Assembly (NCBI GenBank): GCA_017893485.1
Contig: CM030363.1
Location: 178,372,435-178,436,434 of the forward strand
Length of the DNA: 64,000 bases
Origin: Hemerocallis citrina
Lineage: Eukaryota; Streptophyta; Magnoliopsida; Asparagales; Asphodelaceae
Direction of reading: 5' to 3'
The stretch's first letter is position 1, and every line of letters begins with the position of its first letter. The translations under genes and the position numbers were made by a program. This document shows positions 57,431 to 64,000 of the stretch, piece after piece. The notes under the pieces were generated by a model, which did not search any database, had not been told where the DNA came from, and saw only the letters and a program-made list of their open reading frames with translations.

Positions 57431-58140
57431 ATAAGCAGCGAGTTCAGAGCTACAGCTCTCCCTTAGAGTTGCTCCTCACACTCATCTCACAAATGGCTCT
57501 CTTCCAGAGCCGAGCTCTTCACTCCGATCGCTTCCGAAGCGGACCTCTTCTCTACGAGTTCGAAGCTCACAACGCTACTTCAGAGAACGGGTCTTCCCAG
57601 CGCCTCTTCCTAGCACCTCTTCTCCTAGGAGTGGAGCTCCTCTTCAAAAATCTCTAAAACCAAACAGAATAGAGGCAAAGCTTCAGAGCCCCTCACCTCT
57701 CCCATATGCCGACCCATCGTCCCGAGCCGAGGAGTAGAGCTTCATCGACCCATCCCCTTCATCAACTCACCGAGCTTCTCCTCACGCTCGAGCCGTCCGA
57801 ACTCCGAGCTCTACTACACCGAGCTACTTCGGGCAGAAGGTGAACTACTGAGTTACCGAGCCGAGCAAACAAGGAAGAAGCCGATCCGATCCGAGGTGCC
57901 GGGGTACCGATCCGAGGTATATGGAGAAAAATTCGGCCGACCCCATCTAACCGTTGGATCATCTCAAAATTCACACTCAAGCGTGATGGACGGATCAGAT
58001 CGCACCACGTCACCGCAAAACGACAAGATAACGTTTTCTCGAAACTCGTGCTTCTTGCCTCGTGATTCGCGCCACGATCGTGATCAGCCATCCAGACGGC
58101 TCTTCTACAAATTAAGCTCTTCACTTCGCTCGCCTCCAAA
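57431..58140 (+). repeat. G internal region: first GGTACC/AAAACGACAAGATAAC module
   Basis: It contains GCCGGGGTACCGATCCGAGG (about 57898) and AAAACGACAAGATAACGTTT (58017) with GATTCGCGCCACGATCGTGA. Copies of this ~190-bp module recur near 58979, 59992, 60357 and 61204. The ORFs are short and shared with the repeats. Confidence 0.8.
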
Positions 58141-59700
58141 GCGGAGCTCTTCTCAACGAGTTCAGAGCTAAAAACTCTCTCCTAGAGTTGCTCCTCAAAC
58201 TCCTCTTCCAGACGGCTCTTCTACAAGTCGAGCTCTTCGCTCCGCTCTTCTCCAAAGCGGAGCTCTTCTCAACGAGTTCGGAGCTAAAACTCTCTCCTAG
58301 AGTTGCTCCTCAAACTCCTCGTCCAGATGGCTCCTAGAGCCGAGCTCTTCACCCCGCTCACCTCCGAGGCGGACCTCTTCTTAACGAGTTCGGAGCTAAA
58401 ACTCTCTCCTAGAGTTGCTCCTCAAACTCCTCTTCCGGATGGCTCTTCTCCACAAGTTCGGAACACAACTTTCTCCTAGAGTTCCTCCTCAAACTTGTCT
58501 CTCAAATAGCTCTTCTCCACAAGTTCGGAGCACAACTTTCTCCTAGAGTTCCTCCTCAAACTTGTCTCTCAAATAGCTCTTCTCAACGAGATCGGAGCTA
58601 AAACTCTCTTAGAGTTGCTCCTTGCACTCACTTCAGAGAATGGGTCTTCCCAGCACCTCTTCCTAGCACCTATTCTCCTAGGAGTGGAGCTCCTCTTCAA
58701 AAATCTCCAAAACCAAACAGAATAGAGACAACTTCAGAGCCCCTCACCTCTCCCATATGCTGACCCATCCTCCCGAGCCGAGGAGCAGAGCTTCATCGAC
58801 CCATCCCCTTCATCAACTCACTGAGCTTCTCCTCACGCTCGAGCCATCCGAACTGCCGAGCTACCGAACAGCTCAGCCGCACGGCCGAGCCACTGAGCAC
58901 GGAGGGGCGGAATCTTCAAGGAACACTTCCTCCAAAACGCCTCAGTGCCTCGGCCAACAGCACTGAGTCTCCGAGCCGAGGTACCGGGGTACCGACCCTC
59001 GTATATGGCAAAAAATCGTCCCGATCCGATTTCGCCGTTAGCTCATCTCAAAATTCGCACCCAAGCGTGATGGACGGATCAGATCGCGCTACGTCACCAC
59101 AAAACGACAAGATAACATTTTCTCGAAACTCGTGCCTCTTGTCTCGTGATTCGCGCCACGATCGTGATCAACCGTCCAGATGGCTCTTCTACAAATCGAG
59201 CTCCCCACTCCGCTCGCCTCCAAAGCGGAGCTCTTCCCAACGAATTCGGAGCTAAAACTCTCTCCTAGAGTTGCTTCTCAAGCTCCTCTTCCAGATGGCT
59301 CTTCTACAAATCGAGCCCCCCACTCCGCTCGCATCCGAAGCGGAGCTCTTCTCAAACGAGTTCGGAGCTAGAACTCTCTCCTAGAGTTGCTCCTCAAGCT
59401 CCTCTTCCAGATGGCTCTTCTACAAATCGAGCCCCCCACTCCGCTCGCATCCGAAGCGGAGCTCTTCTCAAACGAGTTCGGAGCTAGAACTCTCTCCTAG
59501 AGTTGCTCCTCAAACTCCTCGTCCAGATGGCTCTCCTACAGCCGAGCTCTTCACTCCGCTCACTTCCAAAGCGGAGCTCTTCTCCACAGGTTCGGAGCAC
59601 AACTTTTTCCTGGAGTTCCTCCTCAAACTTGTCTCTCAAATAGCTCTTCTCGACGAGATCGGAGCTAAAACTCTCTTAGAATTGCTCCTTGCGCTCACTT
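58141..59700 (+). repeat. G internal array: ~115-bp CTCCTAGAGTTGCTCCTCAA units
   Basis: CTCTCCTAGAGTTGCTCCTC recurs near 58179, 58296, 58406, 59263, 59380 and 59497, with diverged copies in between, alongside AGCGGAGCTCTTCTC and GAGTTCGGAGCTAAAAC. One module copy (58979-59180) interrupts it. Confidence 0.85.
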
Positions 59701-60660
59701 CAAAGAATGGGTCTTCCCATGGCTCTTACGAGGATCTTCCTAGCACCTCTTCTCCACCCCTAGGAGTGGAGCTCCTCTTCAAAAATCTCCAAAAACCAAG
59801 CAGAGCATCACCTCTTCCATATGCCGACTCATCCCCTTCATCAACTCACCGAGCTTCTCCTCACGCTCGAGCCGTCCGAACAGCCGAACGGCCGAGCCAC
59901 TGAGCACGGAGGGGCGGAATCTTCAAGGAACACTTCCTTCAAAACAGACAATTCAGCACCTCGGCCAAACATCCCTGATGCGCCGAGCCGAGGTACCGGG
60001 GTACCGACCCTCGTATATGGCAAAAAATCATCCCGAGGCAAAGTCACCGTCGGATCTCACCAAAATTTGCGTCAGAATTCGATGGACGGTCCAGATCGTG
60101 CCACGCTCACAAAACGACAAGATAACGTTTTCTCGTGATCTGAACCCCATCCTCGTGATGCGCGCCACGATGAACGGCCCAAATCCGTCCACACGTATCT
60201 TTCGAGACGCCTGCCACCGGTTCGCCCAGCCGAGCTACCGAACAGCTCAGCCGAGCAGCCAAGCTACTGGGCACGGAAGGGTGGAACCTTCAAGAAACGC
60301 TTCCTCCAAAATAGCCAACTCAGCACCTCGGCCACCAGCCCTGATGCGCCGAGCGAGGTACCGGGGTACCGACCCTCGTATATGGCGAAAAAACTGGCCG
60401 ACCCATATCAGCCGTTGGATCTTGTAAAAAAGCGCGCTCGTCGTGATGGACGGATCAGATCGCGCAACGTCACCATAAAACGACAAGATAACGTTTTCTC
60501 AAAACTCGTGCCCCTTGTCTCGTGATTCGCGCCACGATCGTGATTAACCGTCCAGATTGAGCCGCGTAGCTTGGATCTGCCAATCTACCAAACTGCGGAG
60601 CGGCGAAAAAAGTACCTCAAAATCCGTGCTCGGATTCGCCGAACAAAGCAAGCAGATGAA
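59701..60660 (+). repeat. G internal modules 3 and 4
   Basis: Two further ~190-bp modules with GGTACCGGGGTACCGACCCT at about 59992 and 60357 and AAAACGACAAGATAACGTTT at 60112 and 60478. The block GCTCACCGAGCTTCTCCTCA...ATCTTCAAGGAACACTTCCT also repeats an earlier copy at 58820-58930. No gene seen. Confidence 0.75.
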
Positions 60661-60774
60661 GAGGAAGAAAGAAAAAGATGCTAACGGTCGGGGTCGGATC
60701 CGATACCCACGGTCCGACCCATGCCCTTCTTAGCTCCTTCATTCTTCTCCTTCTTCCCCAACACTTCTCCTCTT

Positions 60775-61065
60775 CTCCACTGTGCGGAAGAACAAGGCAG
60801 AGGAGAGAACCCAATTGCCTCTCCTCCCCTTCCTCTTCTCCTCTTCTCCATTGTGCGGAAGAACAAGGCAGAGGAGAGAACTCAATTGCCTCTCCTCCCC
60901 TTCCTCTCCTCCTCTTCTCCATTGTGCGGAAGAACAAGGCAGAGGAGAGAACCCAAACGCCTCTCCTCCCCTTCCTCTTCTCCTCTTCTCCTCTTCTCCA
61001 CTGTACGAAAGAACAAGGCAGAGGAGAGAACCCAAAGGCCTCTCCTCCCCTTCCTCTTTCTTCTC
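60775..61065 (+). repeat. ~75-bp tandem repeat
   Basis: Four copies of TGTGCGGAAGAACAAGGCAG followed by AGGAGAGAACCCAA and a pyrimidine-rich CTCTCCTCCCCTTCCTCTTC tail. Glu/Gly-rich antisense ORFs across it are artefacts. Confidence 0.92.
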
Positions 61066-61069
61066 AGAA

Positions 61070-61460
61070 GAGCTACCGACGTACCGAACAACAAAGTGGG
61101 AAAAAATTCTCCCCAAAATCCGTGCTCGGATCTGCCGAACCAGATTCATTTGCCGAGCAGACCAGATGCTCCCAGAGAGGATCCGAGGTGCCGATCCGAT
61201 CCGAGGTACCGGGGTACCGACCCTCGTATATGGAGAAAAATTCGACCGAACTCATCTCACCGTCGGATCGTCTCAAAATTTGCGCTAAAACATGATGAAC
61301 GGCTCAGATCTCGCCACGTCACCACAAAACGACAAGATAACATTTTCTCGAAACTCGTGCCTCTTATCTCGTGATTCGCGCCACGATCGTGATCAACCGT
61401 CCAGATTGAGCCACGTAGCTCGGATCTCAAATCCGAGCTACCGATTACCGAACAGCAGAG
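61070..61460 (+). repeat. G internal module 5
   Basis: GGTACCGGGGTACCGACCCT at 61204 and AAAACGACAAGATAACATTT at 61327, followed by TCGCGCCACGATCGTGATCA. Same module as above. Confidence 0.8.
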
Positions 61461-62869
61461 TGGGAAAAATTCTCCTCAGAATCCGTGCTCGGATCTGCCG
61501 AACCAGATGCATTAGCCGAGCAACAAAGAAGCAGAGGAGAAAAAGAGAGAAAAGAAAAGAAAAAGAAAAAAAAAAAATCTATAGGGTCTGGTTCAGGATC
61601 CAAACCCGAACCCCATAAACCACTTCCCCTACTTCTTCTTCAGTTCTTCTCTTCCAATCTCCCGCCAAAACCAACCGAAGAAGAAAACCCAACCTCACCT
61701 TCGACAATTTCCGACGGCAGCACCTCCAAGCTCGAGCTCTCCCGCTTCGTCACGAACTCCCCTCACCGACCTCGTCCTCCGTTCGACGACGTCGAGCGAC
61801 CGTCACCGAGCTCGATTCCCGAGCAACGCCGACGTCGATGCTCCATGCTGCCGAGCTCACTGGCCGAACCCAACTCCTCGGCCGAGCTTCGAGCTTCGCC
61901 ACCTTCGCCACGACGTCGAGCTCCTTCACGAAGCTCCGAACCCAACCCCTCGGCACCGACCAAGCTCCTCGTCCAACTGCCTCCGAAGCTCGAACCCCGC
62001 ATAGCCTTCGCCGAGCCCTCCACTGCGAAGCTCCAACTCCAGTGGTGAGCTCCTCCACGGCACGAACCGATCGAGCCCATGCTTCCACCACCTCCGACGA
62101 AGAACTCCACTCGTCGAGCTTCGAAGCTCCGACAACGAAGCTCCACCGTGGCCGAACTCACTCCGTCATCCTCCTCGACGAGCCACCACCTCATCCCTAC
62201 AAAACTCCGAAGCCGAGCCCAAGCTTCCACCAGCTCGAGCGAACTTCCCCTTTCGACCTCGAGCGCTTACCAAGCTCGGCCCCATCGCCGTGCCAATCCA
62301 CTCTCCTCGCCGAAGAGCTCCATCGAGCTCCATAGCTCCTCCCGCCTTCACGAGCGTCGACCCTGAAGCGTCGAGCTCCACGGCGCATGGAGAAGAGGCC
62401 AGAGAGGGAGACGAAAGAGAGAGCAGGAGGCGGCGGGAGGGGACACTCGGAGAAGAGTCGAGGAAGGGGAAAGAAACAAGACGAAGAAGAAAAGAAGCAG
62501 CGAGAAGGAGAAGCGAAGCAAGGAAAAAAAAAAAAAAAAGCCACGTGGCATGCCACGTGGCATCATCTCAGTGATCTGAGGTGCCGATCCGAGGTGCCGA
62601 ACCGAAGTGCTGAAGTACCGATGCTGTAAATTGAGAAAAAAAGGGACCGACCAACACGATCCGTCCGATCGTCTCAAAATTTGCGTCGCGACACGATCGA
62701 CGCTCAGGAACGCGCCACGTGTCCCGATCGTGATCTGCCTCACGATGCGCGCAGATCTGATCATGATGGACGGCCAGAAACGTGCCACGTGTCCAGATCG
62801 TGATCTGCCTCACGATGCGTGCTCATCTGGTCATGATGGACGGCCAGAAATCTGCCACTTGTCCAGGTA
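61461..62869 (+). other. G region of Ser/Pro-coding low complexity, no gene supported
   Basis: A GCTCC/CTTCG-rich stretch (61620-62390) is open in several frames on both strands, giving overlapping Ser/Pro- or Gly/Arg-rich ORFs up to 187 codons. Then come a purine-rich stretch with A15 (62390-62545), a CCACGTGGCATGCCACGTGG palindromic pair (62541-62562), and two copies of GATGGACGGCCAGAAAC.TGCCAC.TGTCC (62764 and 62833). The palindrome contains two CACGTG G-boxes. I cannot assign a protein. Confidence 0.5.
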
Positions 62870-63180
62870 ATATTTAAATTATTTATTTATTTATTTAATT
62901 GTTTTTTTTATTTAAAAAATCCGAAAAAATAATTAAAAAATCGAAAAAATTAATTAAAAATTCTAAAAATAATTATTAATTCAGAAAAAATTATTTTTAA
63001 ATTCTGAAAAAATAATTATTAAATTAGAATAATTAATTAATATTTTTGACAATTAATTATTTAATTCGGAGAATGAATAAAAAATTCAAAAAAATGAGAA
63101 AAAATTCAGAAAAATCTGGAAAAATCACCAAAAATCCAGAAAATTCTGAGAATATTTTTGGGCATTTTACAAGCCCATAA
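62870..63180. other. AT-rich spacer next to 3' LTR of G
   Basis: AATTAATTATT and AAAAATTC words, no ORF. Counterpart of the spacers in C and F. Confidence 0.7.
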
Positions 63181-63294
63181 TAACACTGTTACACCCCGAG
63201 CAAGATTCCAAACTCCCTTAAGAACATCGATAAAATCCCGTACGCCATTAAAACAGTAAAACTACTCCTCAAAGGCTGATCAAACTCAGTCTTC

Positions 63295-63310
63295 GGGAGT
63301 GGGGAGCTCG
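63295..63310 (+). promoter_or_regulatory. Polypurine tract of element G
   Basis: GGGAGTGGGGAGCTCG directly before the 3' LTR. Confidence 0.88.
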
Positions 63311-63932
63311 TGATATGGCTAAAAATAGGATTAAATCGGGACCGTTCACATCGGACACGAATCTTAAAGCTCAGGGGTAAAACGGTAATTCCACATACAA
63401 ATGGGTCCGAAACGGGTACTGGGTCTCCTTCTCACAGATCCAATAACCCGCAAACAGATCCACCTCAACTGGGTACGGGTCCTAACCCGAAACACACCCA
63501 GTCCAGAAAAGATAGAATTAGGGTTTCTGATTAATCCAAATCAACAGCTCTGATTCACGTCTATCTTTTCACCGGGAATTAAGGGATTACATTCCTAATC
63601 TGATTACGAGGATTTTATGCCTTATCAGATCACGGGAATCACATTCCTTATCTGATCCCAACGGCGACTATAAATACCCCCCACCAATCTCTATTAAGAG
63701 GTAATCAATCTTTTTCTAGTTAAACGCTCTTTCATAATCATTTCTGGTTACTGACTTGAGCGTCGGAGGGTGCGTCGCCGGGATCAACCCCAGTGTCTCG
63801 CACTTCCTTGCAGGTGAACGGCAGGAGTCAACGGTCAAGCTCCGGCGGAACAGGTTAGGTGTTTGCTATTCAGGTTTTCCACGAACTCACAAATACTGTC
63901 TGTTTGCCCCCACACCGAATTTAGCGGCAACA
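63311..63932 (+). repeat. 3' LTR of element G
   Basis: 622 bp, differing from the 5' LTR at four transitions by eye. Ends GCGGCAACA followed by the target duplication ACCGG. Confidence 0.96.
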
Positions 63933-63937
63933 ACCGG

Positions 63938-64000
63938 CGTTTTAATAAAAAATGCCGATGAATATCATAATTCCCCGGCATTTTATAGAGGTCGCCGGTG
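63938..64000. mobile_element. Second CACTA end, part 2
   Basis: CGTTTTAATAAAAAATGCCG and onward continue the interrupted sequence of 54112-54195 and match 53822-53885 of the first CACTA. It runs out of the window. Confidence 0.8.

Larger units (their letters stand above)
54196..63932 (+). mobile_element. Element G: gag-only non-autonomous Tat-type LTR retrotransposon, 9.7 kb
   Basis: LTRs are 54196-54817 and 63311-63932 (622 bp each), the PBS 54821-54838, the PPT 63295-63310, and the target duplication ACCGG is at 54191-54195 and 63933-63937. Four differences between the LTRs by eye (all transitions, 0.6%) make it the youngest dated insertion here. It has an open gag but no protease, RT, RNase H, integrase or antisense gene; the rest is repeats. 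LTR, PBS, PPT and gag resemble C and F. The structure fits the gag-bearing non-autonomous class described as TR-GAG (memory), needing pol supplied in trans (inference). Confidence 0.95.

Noticed and set aside
60721..61374. 205- and 217-codon overlapping ORFs
   Set aside because: Driven by the ~75-bp repeat and pyrimidine richness; frames shift between units.
61485..62335. Overlapping Ser/Pro-rich ORFs up to 187 codons
   Set aside because: Open in several frames on both strands because of GCTCC/CTTCG composition. No motif, and no relation to gag, pol or the antisense gene.

Overview
This window is plant nuclear DNA. One host gene, a half-size ABCG transporter, sits in a dense nest of transposable elements. 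Plant features include Tat-type Ty3/gypsy retrotransposons with tRNA primer sites, a CACTA DNA transposon, LINE remnants, spliceosomal introns (GTAAGT donors, TTYCAG acceptors) and AATAAA signals. There are no bacterial genes and no rRNA or tRNA genes. The species cannot be named from the sequence; a flowering plant with a large repeat-rich genome is a safe inference.

Layout. (1) 1-~12236: 3' part of Tat-type element A (+ strand): decayed gag-pol, tandem arrays, an antisense gene, more arrays, PPT and 3' LTR. (2) ~12237-16078: host island with the ABCG gene (12686-15678, two exons). (3) 16079-31489: element C (- strand): 3' LTR, W-box-rich array, decayed antisense gene holding a solo-LTR-like insert, array, and decayed pol split by a 3.5-kb TG..CA element, D1 (24062-27598, TSD ATTTA). 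C is cut off inside gag at 31490. (4) 31490-54111: a second D-type element (D2, from 31572) interrupted by a CACTA transposon (35325-53987, TSD ATA), which is itself interrupted by complete Tat element F (37691-52889, - strand, TSD CTTCT). (5) 54112-64000: a fragment of a second CACTA end interrupted by complete element G (54196-63932, + strand, TSD ACCGG).

F and G are young. By my reading their LTR pairs differ at 6 of 597 and 4 of 622 positions. F keeps one open gag-pol frame of 1,913 codons except for three TAG codons. It also keeps an apparently intact, spliceable gene set on the opposite strand with its own TATA box and poly(A) signal. G keeps an open gag frame but has no protease, RT, RNase H or integrase; its LTRs, PBS, PPT and arrays resemble those of C and F, so it looks like a gag-only non-autonomous partner.

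The recurring design is the most interesting part. In A, C and F, gag-pol and the antisense gene are convergent. A tandem array with a monomer near 110 bp lies between their two poly(A) signals, and a second array set lies upstream of the antisense gene's TATA box. All coordinates and alignments were read by eye; no database search was run.
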